DNA from: Pelargonium cotyledonis
Taxonomy: Eukaryota > Streptophyta > Magnoliopsida > Geraniales > Geraniaceae
Direction: 5' to 3'
DNA: 33,944 nucleotides
Assembly (NCBI GenBank): GCA_036897625.1
Contig: JAYMTA010000234.1
Location: 1 to 33,944 of the forward strand
In this document: piece by piece, positions 21,902 to 33,570 of the stretch
How positions within the stretch are numbered: position 1 is the first letter of the stretch
How the letters are laid out: each line of letters begins with the position of its first letter
The notes under the pieces: generated by a model
Databases searched by the model: none
What the model saw: the letters and a program-made list of their open reading frames with translations, nothing else
What the model was told of the DNA's origin: nothing
Position numbers and translations under genes: made by a program

Positions 21902-24900
21902 ATGAGAAACGGAACTTACAGTGTGGGTGAATCTTCTAGCTCAACTTCCATGAGCAGTCAGCAATCTACCGAGGATGACCATATGATTGCTGCTGTACTA
22001 TCAGAAGAATATGCTAAATTAGATGGTGCAATTGGCAGGCGCCTCACCAACTTGGCACCTGTACCTGTAAGATATTTAATTTACTTTATGATATTACTTT
22101 AGACTCTCTTATCTTTCCAGGACTAAAATCTTATGGTTTGTATCTATTGGATATTTTCCCTGTGCTCAGTGTGAGGTTTAATTATTTTGTGTTTATCATA
22201 TCCTTTTGAGTGTTAATGGTAGAAACTTTGCCGTCACTATCAACCATGTGCCACCTTCTTACGTTTATGGAAGTTTTGTTTTACTTTGAAATTGTGATTT
22301 TGAATTTGGATTTGTCTCGATAGTTTTCCTCATACTTCGGGACATGGAAGCCATGTGATTAATCTTATAGTCAAAAACTTTTTACTGTATGGTGTCCTGC
22401 TATATGTTGTGTTAAGAATCTAAAATCCTTGAGTTCCCTGCCTAATTGTCTCTCCATTGAGATAAAATGCATCTGTTTATTTATCTTTTGAGGTTTGTAA
22501 GGAAGTTATTCCAAATTTCTCATAGTTTTGACTCTTCAAATTTCAGCATATTCCCCGGATAAATACATTCATCCCCAACTTAAACGATGCCAGTCTGGAT
22601 CACCAGCGGCTCATTCAGAGGTATAAATCTTATGCTTAGCAATAACTATACATCATATGCTCTGTATGTTCTTAGGGGTTCATCTAGGGTAAGATGATTA
22701 GTAGATTGGAGTTTTTGAGCTCTCTCTAGAGAGAATGGGGTCTTTGATGAATGGGAGCAAGGCATTGATTTTCTGTTTTCTTTTTATATTTAGTAAGGGT
22801 ACTAAGTAAACTTCTTATTAATTTTCCAGACTCAATGTTTATGGTTTGTACGAAGTGAAGGTTTCCGGGGATGGAAATTGTCAGGTATGAGTGCTTCTGA
22901 AGTAATGTGGAAATATCGCTTGTGAGAGTTATTGACATTTCCTATCTATTTCAGTTTCGCGCACTTTCAGACCAGTTGTACAAGTCACCTGAGTATCATA
23001 AGCTCGTTCGAAAAGATATTGTGAAACAGGTAAGCTGTGTTTGAAGTTTCTATAGAATTTTCATACGTATAAAGTTATAATTCAAGGCTCTTAATTCTAA
23101 ACCATTCTCAGTTGCACTCTCTGAGTGGAATTGTAATTTCACCTTAACTAAATTACCATTTTTCAGTTACAAACTGAATACATAACAGAATCAGTGGGAG
23201 GAGACATTAAGTTCTTAACCAAATTACAAAAAAGCTCGAGAGTAGGGAAGAAACAATTAAGTTCATTCTTGTTAAATGGAAACCATTTCTGATCTAACAC
23301 TGCACCTATTTTTTCGTCTCCCCACTTCATTCACAGCTGTATCCAGAATACCTACATCCATAAAACTTAGATTTGCTACCATTACCAATGTTCTCTAGAT
23401 TTTCAAAAATTATATGATACCACAATCACCATTCTTATAATAGTGTCTGACTTCATGTCAAAAGTAGAAATTACTTGTCCAGCAACTGATAACAACTGCC
23501 AGAACACCTACTCATGCAACTACGCCACCTATTATACCTCTATCAAGCCATAGCCACTATCACCATTACCATCTTTCTTTCAACGACATGCCATGCTTTC
23601 AATCTTGACTGAAATGAGTTTGATATTATGTTTCTATCACCATTACCATCTTTCTAACAACGACATGCCATGCTTTCAGTCTTAACTGAAGTACTGAACT
23701 GAGTTTGATATTTTGTTTCCTGTTACCTGAACCAACCTGTCACCAAAATGTGATACATGATGGGTTACACGTCATCTGAGCTGAAGGCCAGAATAGATAA
23801 AATCTGGTTCTTAAGTGTATACTCGAGTGGGCGATGTGAGTTTGCTTACTTTTGCATTGTTTCTTTCCCCTTCTCTCAGCTGAAAGACAACCGATCTTCG
23901 TACGAAAGCTATGTCCCAATGAAGTATAAACGTTATTACAAGAAAATGGCAAAGTATGTAATTTTATGAAGAGTCAATACTCCACTTGTTTTGTTGCAAT
24001 AATCCTTCAAATTTGTTAATTCATTTTCATTTTATTCATCTACTGCTGCAAGATCTTCATTTCCTACTCTAATTCAGTCTGTGATGCAGATCTGGTGAAT
24101 GGGGAGACCATATTACCCTACAAGCTGCTGCTGATAAGGTCTAGTGTTTCTTGTTTTATCAGCTAAAACTCTCATTCTACCATAGATATATTATGTCATT
24201 TCTGTATGCTTGGATCTTGAGTGTTTTATGAATTAAAAACATGGATAGCATGCATGTAATACTTCAAAATGGTTTGACAAGCTGATATTTGAAATGTTAT
24301 CCTTCATTTACAGGGATTATATCAGAATTCAGAAGTTCTCGCATCCATTTATTCATATTTTGGTTCATATGTATCGCTAATCTTTTAATAATATCTCTTG
24401 CTATTGGGACCCTTTTGAAAACGATAGTGATAGTTTATAGACTCCACCAGTTCTTTTGTTTATAAACTACTCCATCCGTCCCAAAATTAGATTTCACTTT
24501 CTTTTTGAATTAGTTATGCATAAATTATTAACATTATCCCTGAGATAAGTTAGTTAGAACTCCTTGAGTTTAGGGGGAAACGTCCACTCCGACTCTAACT
24601 AACTTATCCTTAATTTTTATAAACTTGGGGAAGTGGACACTCATTTTGGGACAGAGGGAGTATGAAGTTTACTAGAGGTATGTAACTAGTTATTCTTGGC
24701 GCGAGCATGACCTTTTATCTTAAGTGGCTCGATATTTTATCAAAGACTAAGGCCAATGTTGGTTGACCACCCAGCTTTGGCTTAGAAGATAAAGATGTGG
24801 GATCGGGTTTGATGAGATTTTGCGACCCCACTTCAGTATTTTCTGGCTGCACAATTTGTAAACATACCAGATAGCTTCTTGTTATGTAAATGAGTTGATG

Positions 24901-26216
24901 AGTTCATGACCTGACAAAACTTCAAGGATTTGTCAAACACTTATTTTATATCGTAACGAGTAATAACATTATCTCTTCACCCAAGCTGTGGAAAAACGAC
25001 TATGCAGTTGGAGTAAATCACAGTGGGAAAAAATGACTAAAAATTTAAAATTATGCACTTGATGCAAGCAACAGGAGAGAAAGGAGGAAAGTAGTGTTAC
25101 AATGAAGTCCTAAATTGAAAGAAATGCTCTTTCCCTGTCTCAGTTACTGTAATGCCTCAGATGAATATACATTCTGTTAGTATATATGTCTGGAATACTT
25201 CTTCGACATTAACTGGGTGTGATTAACAAAGATTATTTCAGTGTTTCTCTCGTGAATTTCGGCATGCTTGCGTGTTATACGACTGAATTGTGTGGGAACA
25301 CTTAACAAAAGAAGAAAGGGGAAATATAATCACAGCACATGTGTGTTATTTTCTGCAAGTTTGTACTCAACTTGAACAAGAACTTGTGAAGGCATTCATG
25401 ATTGAAGATGAGACGATATGCAAATGAAATGACTTACATTTGTGTTAAAAACATGTAAACATGAATGCCTTAAAGTAGTGTATACATCTTCTGCAACTCC
25501 ATTGAAAAATAAACAAATCAATCAATCAATCATGTACTTGTTTAACTATTCTGCCTTTAGCTTTGCCAAATCTGGTATGCAATGTCTTTCGCACACACTT
25601 CAACGTCAAGCTCATCGTGCTATGTGGCCTTTCTGTTGTGCAGTTTGGAGCAAAGATATGTCTTTTGACTTCATTCAGAGATACTTGTTTTATAGAAATT
25701 ACACCACAGCACCAGGCCCCCGTACGAGGTAATTGGAAAGTCACTTATATTATTATTATCATCATCATTATGTTAGGTAACCCATATGTTTTTATAGGTA
25801 GGGAGAATGGGTTTGGTTAAGTTTGAAATTAGTTAAGTGCACTCCTCGAAAAGTTTCTTCACGTGTCTATTTTTTATGGATACACAAACTGCTAGCTTGT
25901 AACATTAAATGTTAGGTTAGGAAACGAGACTACATCTGAATAGTTTATCATGAGATACATGATAGAATAATTTTTATGTTTGTGAAATGCAGAACTGTGG
26001 TTAAGTTTCTGGTCTGAGGTACATTACAATTCGTTATATGAAATCCGAGGTTAGTTTTATTACCAAAAGCTAATTATATAGGCATAAATCTCAAAAAGTA
26101 CAATTGTTAGAAAATGTTAAAATTGAGGGGGAATTTGCATTACGAACAAACTTATTTCTTGTTCTGCAGATGCTCCCGCTCAGCCAAAGCCGAGGAAGAA
26201 ACACTGGCTGTTCTAG
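21902..26216 (+). CDS. OTU12: OTU-domain deubiquitinase (OTU12/OTU11-like)
   Basis: Eight coding exons: 21902-22066, 22547-22620, 22830-22884, 22955-23029, 23880-23953, 24090-24138, 25644-25728, 25993-26049, followed by the terminal segment 26170-26216 (a ninth). They give 226 aa. The ovarian-tumour cysteine protease core shows Asp94 and nucleophile Cys97 in SGDGNCQFRALSDQLY, and catalytic His203 in SEVHYNSLYEI. The block KSGEWGDHITLQAAADKFGAKI is also typical of the family, although it spans an exon joint. The protein ends KPRKKHWLF like Arabidopsis OTU12/OTU11, cytosolic enzymes that remove ubiquitin from substrates. The N-terminal 27 residues are Ser-rich, and Met28 (MIAAVLSEEYAKL) marks where shorter homologues begin, so it is an alternative start. 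Splice joints keep frame throughout. A large intron (24139-25643) hosts a MITE. Assignment to OTU12 rather than OTU11 is from memory. Confidence 0.9.
23557..23718. repeat. Two-copy tandem duplication in an OTU intron
   Basis: Unit 1 (23557-23633, 77 bp) and unit 2 (23634-23718, 85 bp) both start CTATCACCATTACCATCTTT and end in GAGTTTGATATT-TGTTT. Unit 2 has about 8 extra bases from a local repeat of ACTGAA. It is intronic and non-coding. Confidence 0.85.
24470..24660. mobile_element. Stowaway-like MITE in an OTU intron, 191 bp
   Basis: The element is flanked by TA at 24468-24469 and 24661-24662. The left end is CTCCATCCGTCCCAAAATTA and the right end, reverse-complemented, is CTCCCTCTGTCCCAAAATGA. 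The interior holds a second inverted repeat (GATAAGTTAGTTAGA ... TCTAACTAACTTATCC), so the whole can fold as a hairpin. It shares only the ends with the 263-bp elements and is a different subfamily. Confidence 0.88.
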
Positions 26217-27097
26217 AGGAAGCAGGTTGTTTGTAGCGTACAGGACATAGTCTTCCTTTTTTTGATCTATGCGTAATTTTTGATTATAGAGTTGCCATTT
26301 CATATATTACATCTGTTTGTTTTAATTGATTATACATACATCTTCTATAGATGATTTCATTTCACATGTAACCATAGTTACTATTGTTAAATGATCATAC
26401 TATGCGGTATATACTAAAAATATTTTTCGTGTCGTTTGAATCTTCATTGCCATCTATTTTAACACGAGTTGATGCGAAAATGATGATGAAAACAACAGGA
26501 GAAGAAAGCGGAGATGGCCTGCCTAATTGGGCACCTTCTCTCCATTCCATGTTATATATAAATATGCCTTGCTTACCCTTTATGTCATGCTATGAAAGTT
26601 TTTTTTTATTGGCCGGCCCGGAAGTCGGCAAGATTGATGTTAGATAATATATAAACATGGATATGATTCAGGTTCATATAGGCCTTCATTATCTTCTTCT
26701 CCATGTGCTTTTTCCTTCTCATCACATTCATCAAATTAGGTCTCTTCACCATTATCAAATCACATGCTGTGCTGTTCTGTATTTTCTTCCCATTGTTTAT
26801 ACATCTGTCTAGAAGCGAAACCTCAATAGCATTCCATTCCATTCTCGTGTGCGAAAAGCCTAAAACTGATATCTTTCCTAGCCATTCAAGCACAATCTTA
26901 ATATTGCATCCGAAACTTGTGTTTGACCGTATTGTCTCTTACGTTCCTATGAACGTGAAATCGCTTGGAATATAATATTACAATTGCATCGAGAGATTCA
27001 AGAATGCATTTCATGGTCATTGACTTTTATAGCCAGCAATATGTGTGTATATGTAAAAGCTAGTTAGCTAGCTTAAATTGAATGAGCATCTGTCTCA
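26217..27097. other. Intergenic DNA between OTU and XTH genes
   Basis: This holds the OTU 3' UTR and then the distal XTH promoter. The overlapping frames on both strands between 26384 and 26975 show no recognisable family, and I do not call them genes. Confidence 0.55.
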
Positions 27098-27111
27098 ATT
27101 GCACGTGCAAT
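27098..27111. promoter_or_regulatory. Palindromic G-box upstream of XTH gene
   Basis: ATTGCACGTGCAAT is a perfect 14-bp palindrome centred on CACGTG. It lies about 170 bp upstream of the XTH TATA box and is a candidate bZIP or bHLH site. Confidence 0.55.
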
Positions 27112-27280
27112 AAGTTTCAATTCCAATCCAACCAACTTTTGTGAACACATTGCTTCGGAGGAAAAATCCTTTGGCAAGCTCTACACAAAACGAATCCAGA
27201 GGTGGTAACCGAGTATCTCTCTATCTGTGTACCAAGTAAACATTATTTTATACATAAACTGAGTCTATGCACTGCCTGCC

Positions 27281-27289
27281 TATAAATAT
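27281..27289 (+). promoter_or_regulatory. TATA box of XTH gene
   Basis: TATAAATAT lies 64 bp before the ATG at 27345, which gives a leader of about 30-35 nt. Position and sequence both match the plant consensus. Confidence 0.75.
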
Positions 27290-27344
27290 CCAAACCATAG
27301 ACACTTTCTCAAGTGCATAATCCAAAACAGAGACAGAGACAGAC

Positions 27345-28507
27345 ATGGCCTCTCTCCTGTGGCCTCTGTGCTTGAGTTTCTTGCTGTTTGTTTGCGTGGC
27401 AAGAAGTGCTGCTCCGAAGAAGGCTCAGGATGTCCCGTTCTCTCGCAACTACGTACCCACCTGGGCTTATGATCACATCAAGTACTTCAATGGTGGTTCT
27501 GAGATTCAGCTCCTTCTGGACAAATACACAGGTTAGTGACACCACCAACTCATTATCAGTCTTCATTTTCCATTTTGGCTCTTCCTGCAATGCACCTCTT
27601 AATCTGTTATGGTTGATGGTTTTGTAAAGGAACTGGCTTTCAATCAAAGGGTTCTTACCTGTTTGGCCACTTCAGCATGCACATCAAAATGGTTCCAGGA
27701 GACTCTGCTGGAACTGTCACTGCTTTCTATGTAACCTTCTCTTTTCTCGTCTTTGCAAGCACACATTTTGATTTTGCTGCTGTGAAATGATCCATGTGCT
27801 TATTGTGAGTATTTGATTCGGTTTACAGCTGTCTTCTCAAAACTCGGAGCACGATGAGATAGATTTTGAGTTCTTGGGGAACAGAACTGGGAAGCCTTAC
27901 ATTTTGCAGACAAATGTGTTCACCGGAGGAAAAGGAGACCGAGAGCAGAGAATATATCTCTGGTTCGACCCTACCAAGGCCTTCCACACCTACTCCGTTC
28001 TATGGAACTTGTACCAGATTGTGTAAATTACTGCTTTACTCTCTTCCACGAAACACATACCATATTTAAGGTGAGTTCAGTAGAATGAACCCTGTCTGTT
28101 GTTTCAGGTTCTTCGTGGATGATGTGCCAATAAGGATTTTCAAGAACAGCAAAGATTTGGGAGTCAAGTTCCCATTCAATCAGCCCATGAAAATATACTC
28201 AAGCTTGTGGAATGCAGATGACTGGGCCACTAGGGGTGGCCTGGAGAAGACAGACTGGTCCAAGGCCCCTTTTATCGCATCCTACAAGGGGTTCCACATA
28301 GACGGCTGCGAGGCTTCTGTGCATGACAAGTACTGCCAGACACAGGGCAAGAGGTGGTGGGATCAGAAGGCTTACCAAGATCTCGACGACCAACAGAAGA
28401 GGTGGCTCAAGTGGGTTCGTAAGAGGTATACCATCTACAACTACTGCACTGATCGGGTCAGGTTCCCCAAAATGGCCCCAGAATGCAAGCGAGATCGCGA
28501 CGTCTAG
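27345..28507 (+). CDS. XTH8: Xyloglucan endotransglucosylase/hydrolase, XTH8-like
   Basis: Four exons: 27345-27531, 27630-27730, 27829-28022, 28108-28507. They give 293 aa, the usual XTH length. A signal peptide ([19 protein letters not shown], cut near residue 20-22) sends it to the cell wall. The GH16 catalytic motif [11 protein letters not shown] is intact at residues 104-114, with nucleophile Glu106 and acid/base Glu110. The conserved N-glycosylation site NRT follows at 114-116. The C-terminal XTH_C extension has paired cysteines ([24 protein letters not shown]). XTHs cut and religate xyloglucan chains to loosen or rebuild primary walls during growth. The wording around the active site ([21 protein letters not shown]) and the RDRDV end match the Arabidopsis XTH8 branch, not the RDELDF branch of XTH6/7. 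No defect is seen. Endotransglucosylase versus hydrolase balance cannot be read from sequence. Confidence 0.93.
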
Positions 28508-31244
28508 TCTCTATGATCTCAATTCCCTTCATGTTTACAGTAATATTGTCCATACGGGCAGTTTCATTTCATTCATTTACTTGTGTATTTTGTCATCATC
28601 TGTATGCTGCATATGGATAAAAATATAATATTGGAACTTGAAAATGGTACCTCTGAAGTGGTGTGGTTTCAACTTTTTACTTCTTTCTTGTGATTTGATG
28701 GCTATTCCTGAGTCACAAGACTTTGGTTCCTGGACACTGACTGAATCCAACAGAAAAAAGAGAGAGTATCAGCATTCTGCACCCAACTGTTAATGCCTAA
28801 AATCAACTAATAGCAGGAAAAATGATATAAAAGCTCATTTTGATGACTACATTTGAATCAAATTAGACCATTCATACTCATGGGCAATGAAAATGACTTG
28901 GTTGCTACTGAGATCTCATTTCATGTGTGCATTGCTGTTTCGGTCACAAGAAGGTCACAGTTTCCATCTCTTACAGATTGCCTGAACCTGAGGGAAAAGA
29001 CAAGTACATTTTCATTTTCACTGATCCAATTCTAGTCTCTCCCATGTGAGTTGCAGCCAGATAAATTAACAATGTCCAGATATCAAGAACCTTACATAAA
29101 CAATGGTTGAAGACAAGTCATTATTCAAGATTCTTCTACCTAGCAGTTGAAGCCACGAAGCTTGCATCAAGAATGCACATGGAGGTTTGTTTAGAACCAT
29201 AACTCTTTGCCATTACTTCCCACCAAAATGTGGAGAACACATCATGCCTAATTAACAATATAGTTATGAACCCAACAAGAAATTTCATGAATAATTTTCA
29301 GCATTGCGAAGAAAGAAAAAAAAAACAACTAATAAATGCCTAAACAATTAATAGCATAGATTGGTGACTTACCAGATGGCAATGAATGTCACACAGCTGC
29401 ATATAGACTTGCTTGCTTGCTATCCTCACCTGCATCCAAATTACTACCATTATCAACTCGAGAAATGTTACACTTTCGAGCACCCGTCGTATGTACCGTG
29501 TTGACTCAAGCGTAGAACTCACCAGGACAGTTCAAACCTGCTACCCAAGCAATTACTGCTACAATTCCTCACTTGTCTAGCAACCTATAGTAGTATATGC
29601 AATGCAACACCACCATAATGGTAGAATTGTTCTTGTTCTTCTTCCAGTCTGATAGTGTCAAACCAAATGCTGAAACAAATTTAAATAGAAAGCTATTCTG
29701 CAACAGCTATGTGATGTGACGGTACTAGATCACTAATTTCAACCGATATAAAGACAATACCATACCACAGTGAAACCCTAGAACATTATAGCACTAAAAC
29801 AGAATGTGCATCAGATACAGATGCAATATCCAATGTAGTGATGCATCAAGAAATCAGTAGCAACAACATATCAAGCAGTACTTGTGGAATTTGTTTTCAC
29901 AGGATAAATAGGCAGATAAGTTTTGCTGCTTCCAGATCACAACAAATATTTGAACTTCGAAAGAGTGAATTTCAGAAAGGGCAGTATTTCAAGATATGGA
30001 TTGTATGGCCCTCTTCATGGACAAGAAAATGACTAAATTATGTGATGGACACAAATTTAGCCAAATGATCTTCTCTGACAATATCAGTACAAAAAGTTTT
30101 ATAATTGTAAAATTCCATATCAGTTTCTCAACTGTCTCTACATTTAGACAGTTAAAGGACCCAGACCAGATATAAAGTCTGATATTCTGATGAAATGTTG
30201 ATTATCTTCATCTCCCAACAGTATAGAACTAATATTCAAAATGAACATCTCAATTATTGTGCTAGTAAAACCCACACAATCATGTCTTTTACCTACTACC
30301 TATTTCCCAAATTATCATACCTTATTCTCCATTGTTCATTTCTTAAACGACAAATTCACATGTATATGCTTGAAAGTTGAATCTAAAATGAAAATAGCAA
30401 AGCATTCTACAAAAAGTTGTGATACTAAAATCCATATAATAATGAAATTCCCTAATAAAATTAAGCCATGTCAACTTGAGAAGGAGAACATGAACAAATT
30501 ATAATATGCTTTACATGTATCTGGGGTTTGACTACTATGATCTGAGGGTTTAGATTGACAGAGAAAGAGAAGGGATCTCAGTTAAGCATATGTTATTTAT
30601 GTAAATTGAAGGAAAGATGCTTGCACAATAACAGTATTAAATGCATCAAAGGATATATATAGGAAAGAAAAAAAAAAGTATCCCCCTCACAATAGGATGA
30701 ACAAATGGTTTTCTCAATATACACGAATTGTCCTGCCCAAAGACAAATATCTTACTTGGAATCAAGCAAGAATATACATACAAGCAAGATGAGAAATCCC
30801 AGTCATATACATACATTAGAACCCTGAAGTCCTTAGAAGATAAAATATATATATATATCAACCCGCCTATATCCTGAAACATAGTCCTTATTCTAATACC
30901 ACACATATTGCAAAAACCCAAAAACCACCATTCAAACATATGATTTTTTGTTAACATCTCTAGCTGAAAGCATATACAGAAGAAAGAAAGTAAATAACAG
31001 AAACTTTGCAACAGGGGAGATAGCATAACATGGTTAACTGAACAGATCAAATTTCAAGACTGAAAAGCCTTTCTTCAATATGCATTCATGAGACACTAAT
31101 TTTGCAATCCAAACAGTTTCAGTAAACTTCACTAAGAATTGATTAAAGCTTGTCCTATGGCACAACATTCAAAGCTTTATTGAGCAGGGGGAAACTGTAG
31201 ATTGAAAAAAAAATTAAAAACAAATAATTAGCCATCTAGTGCAA
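28508..31244. other. Gene-poor region between XTH and TyrRS genes
   Basis: 2.7 kb without a protein I can recognise. It must contain the XTH 3' UTR at the left and the tyrosyl-tRNA synthetase 3' UTR at the right. On the minus strand a few short segments are bounded by good splice-like signals, notably 29373-29429 and 29523-29537. These could belong to a spliced non-coding transcript or be chance. The 134-codon minus frame at 30646-31050 is low in complexity and rich in Phe, Cys and Ile, and is unlikely to be coding. Confidence 0.5.
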
Positions 31245-32804
31245 TCAAGAAATCCGCACAAGCATCTTGTTCTTCTTCCCAGCAGATAGCAAGAGAACTT
31301 TCCCATCCACAATGTCTTCAGCCTCAATCCTCTTATTGTCACTATCAACTCTTTTGTTGTTCAAGTAAACTCCCCCTTGCTTCAATAGCCGGCGGGCAGC
31401 TGATTTACTCTCAAATAAACCAGAAGAAACTGAAAGATCAACAAGTGAAAGATTCAAAACCTGATCATATGGCATAGAACAGGACGGTACATCCCCAGCA
31501 ATCCCCTCAATGGTCTTCCAATCCAATTTGGTATCGGCTCCAGGCCTCAATGCCTCAGTTGCCTTAAGAGCCTCACTCAAACCTTCCTCTCCATGAACAA
31601 AACGGGTAACTTCTTCAGCAAGCCTTCTCTGCACCGAGTTGGGCGCATAGCCAGGTCTCTTCATTTCCCTCTCCATCTCATTTATCTCCTCCATGTCCAA
31701 GAAAGTCAGAATTTTCAAAAACCTCACCACATCCACGTCTGGGACTGAGAAGAAATACTGATAAAACTTGTATGGGGATAACATAGTTGGGGATAACCAG
31801 ACTGCCCCATCTTCTGATTTCCCGAATTTGGTACCATCACTCTTCAACAGAAGTGGAAATGTCAATCCAAATGCTCCTTCTACTTGCAGAATTTTCCGAA
31901 TCAACTCGGTCCCAGCAGTTATATTACCCCACTGGTCACTCCCCCCAATTTGAACATTAACACCTTCATTCTTAAACAAATGCACAAAATCATACCCCTG
32001 CAACAACTGATAAGTGAACTCTGTGTAGCTCATTCCTTGCTCAGATTCCAATCTCTTCTTCACACTCTCCTTCGCCATCATCGTCCCGACTCTAGCAAAC
32101 CTACCAACATCCCTGAGAAAATCCAGCAACCCAACCTCCTTCCACCAATCATAATTGTTCAAAACCACAAAAGAATCCTCAACTGGGTTTCGACTTAGAA
32201 TCCTAGTTATAATATTACCAATACCCGCCATGTTCTTCTCCAGCGTACGCACATCAAGCTCGGGCCTTTCCATGCTCTTCCCGGACGGGTCTCCGATTCT
32301 GCCGGTTGCGCCGCCAATTAAGGCCACAGCTTTATGGCCGCAGCGCTGGAACCAGGAGAGCACGATGATTCCCAGGAGGTTCCCCAAGTGGAGGCTCTCG
32401 GCGGTCGGGTCAAAGCCGCAGTAGACCTTGAGGGGAGGTAGGGATGGGTCGGAGCAGGCGGCGCGGAGGTTGTTGCTGGTGGTGGATTCGAGGAGGCCGC
32501 GCTGTTCGAGGATGTCAACGACATTGGGGCGGCGAGAGAGGTTGGGGTGTTCTGGTGAGAGGGTCTGGAGTTGGGAGGCGGAGGTGGAGCAGCACCTGAC
32601 GGAAGAGAAGAAAGTGGGGCTCTTGGTGTTGGGAAGGAGAAAGGAGGGTTTTTTAGGAGAAGTAGCGATTGAGTTCGATGGGAAAACGAAGAGCAGCTTG
32701 TGGTGCGATGAGAGTACGGCTCTTCTGGCGGCGCAACTGGCCATGCTCAGGCTCATGCTGGCTCGGCGGAGAAGCAGATCAGAAGCGAAACTCGCAGCAT
32801 ACAA
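31245..32804 (-). CDS. EMB2768: Tyrosyl-tRNA synthetase, chloroplast/mitochondrial
   Basis: Single-exon 519-aa frame for a bacterial-type class I tyrosyl-tRNA synthetase, which attaches tyrosine to tRNA-Tyr. The first 80-90 residues are Ser/Ala/Arg-rich and poor in acidic residues, as expected of a plastid or dual organelle transit peptide. The enzyme follows: HLGN (the HIGH motif) at 139-142 in FDPTAESLHLGN, substrate-site block GGSDQWGNITAGTEL at about 287-301, and KFGKS (the KMSKS motif) at 326-330. A C-terminal S4 RNA-binding domain spans about 447-510 (SKSAARRLLKQGGVYLNNKRV). The end LSAGKKNKMLVRIS is complete. The Arabidopsis counterpart is At3g02660 (EMB2768), needed for embryo development. 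Methionines at 17 and 21 are alternative starts and could change targeting. The 5' part is clearly GC-richer than the flanks. No TATA box is evident. Confidence 0.94.
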   Translation of the reverse strand: MYAASFASDLLLRRASMSLSMASCAARRAVLSSHHKLLFVFPSNSIATSPKKPSFLLPNTKSPTFFSSVRCCSTSASQLQTLSPEHPNLSRRPNVVDILEQRGLLESTTSNNLRAACSDPSLPPLKVYCGFDPTAESLHLGNLLGIIVLSWFQRCGHKAVALIGGATGRIGDPSGKSMERPELDVRTLEKNMAGIGNIITRILSRNPVEDSFVVLNNYDWWKEVGLLDFLRDVGRFARVGTMMAKESVKKRLESEQGMSYTEFTYQLLQGYDFVHLFKNEGVNVQIGGSDQWGNITAGTELIRKILQVEGAFGLTFPLLLKSDGTKFGKSEDGAVWLSPTMLSPYKFYQYFFSVPDVDVVRFLKILTFLDMEEINEMEREMKRPGYAPNSVQRRLAEEVTRFVHGEEGLSEALKATEALRPGADTKLDWKTIEGIAGDVPSCSMPYDQVLNLSLVDLSVSSGLFESKSAARRLLKQGGVYLNNKRVDSDNKRIEAEDIVDGKVLLLSAGKKNKMLVRIS

Positions 32805-33570
32805 AATGTAAGGACAAAGGAAGACGATACCCTTTGTTAAACGACATGTCGTTTTATGCTTGCAAGAACTACTTCTGAACGTTTTGCATCATCTTATCTT
32901 CTTCTACTTATGAATGTTCCTTCTTAATTATTGTTTGTATTAGGGACATTTATGAATTTTAGACCTTAATATAATCGAAAATGTTCCATTTTGTTACTTT
33001 AATTATATATATTGTTTCAAAATTTTGTGCATAATTTAATCTTTGTTTCAATTTGATTTTCAAACTATTAAGTTACCGTAACTATACGTAATCGTTTCAA
33101 ATTAGTATTTGTTACTCAAACTATTAATATTGTTTTAAATTGGTATCTAATTTTATTTAGTACTCAAACTATTGATATGGTTCAAAATTAGACTTAGACA
33201 TAGCTATGTACTCAAATAAATCTCAAGATTGTTTTATATTTCTAATTTTTTTAAAAAGCATATATTTAGCGTGCCTAACAGAAACAATATCATATTTGTT
33301 GAGTGCTCACTTAATTAAAGTAGGGCTGCATTACAATATCATATTATGTCTTCGGCTTGTTCGCAGAAGACTTGAACACATCAAAATAGAAAGAAAATAT
33401 GCTCAAAAAGAGTTTAGAAGGTCAGAAGAGTACTCTATTATTGGATAGTGCAAAATGTAGGAAAATGGTTCCACATTTTCAATACAGGTTTTGACAATGG
33501 TGGAAGATATGAAAATGAAAACATGAAGAATAATATACCAATGTTACACACCACAGCTAATTAGTTTTGT
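32805..33570. other. Intergenic region between TyrRS and GAPA genes
   Basis: It holds the TyrRS promoter and the GAPA 3' UTR and flank. Most is AT-rich, with a diverged tandem repeat at 33060-33259. No gene is supported. The plus frame at 33206-33448 has no recognisable similarity. Confidence 0.55.
33060..33259. repeat. Diverged 48-bp tandem repeat
   Basis: Units begin TCAAACTATT at 33060, 33116 and 33164, and TCAAATAAAT at 33212, and the later ones end in GTAC. The two central units are each exactly 48 bp (33116-33163 and 33164-33211), and the first is 56 bp. Identity is moderate, so the array is old. It could be the core of a degraded MITE. Confidence 0.6.

Noticed and set aside
26384-26975. 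Overlapping frames on both strands between the OTU and XTH genes
   Set aside because: They have no recognisable domain, splice context or promoter, and the composition is typical of intergenic DNA.
30646-31050. 134-codon minus-strand frame downstream of TyrRS
   Set aside because: It is hydrophobic, low in complexity and without family resemblance, and lies in the probable TyrRS 3' flank.
32428-32811. 127-codon plus-strand frame opposite the TyrRS transit-peptide region
   Set aside because: The local GC-richness opens the opposite strand. The minus-strand TyrRS frame is well supported by motifs.
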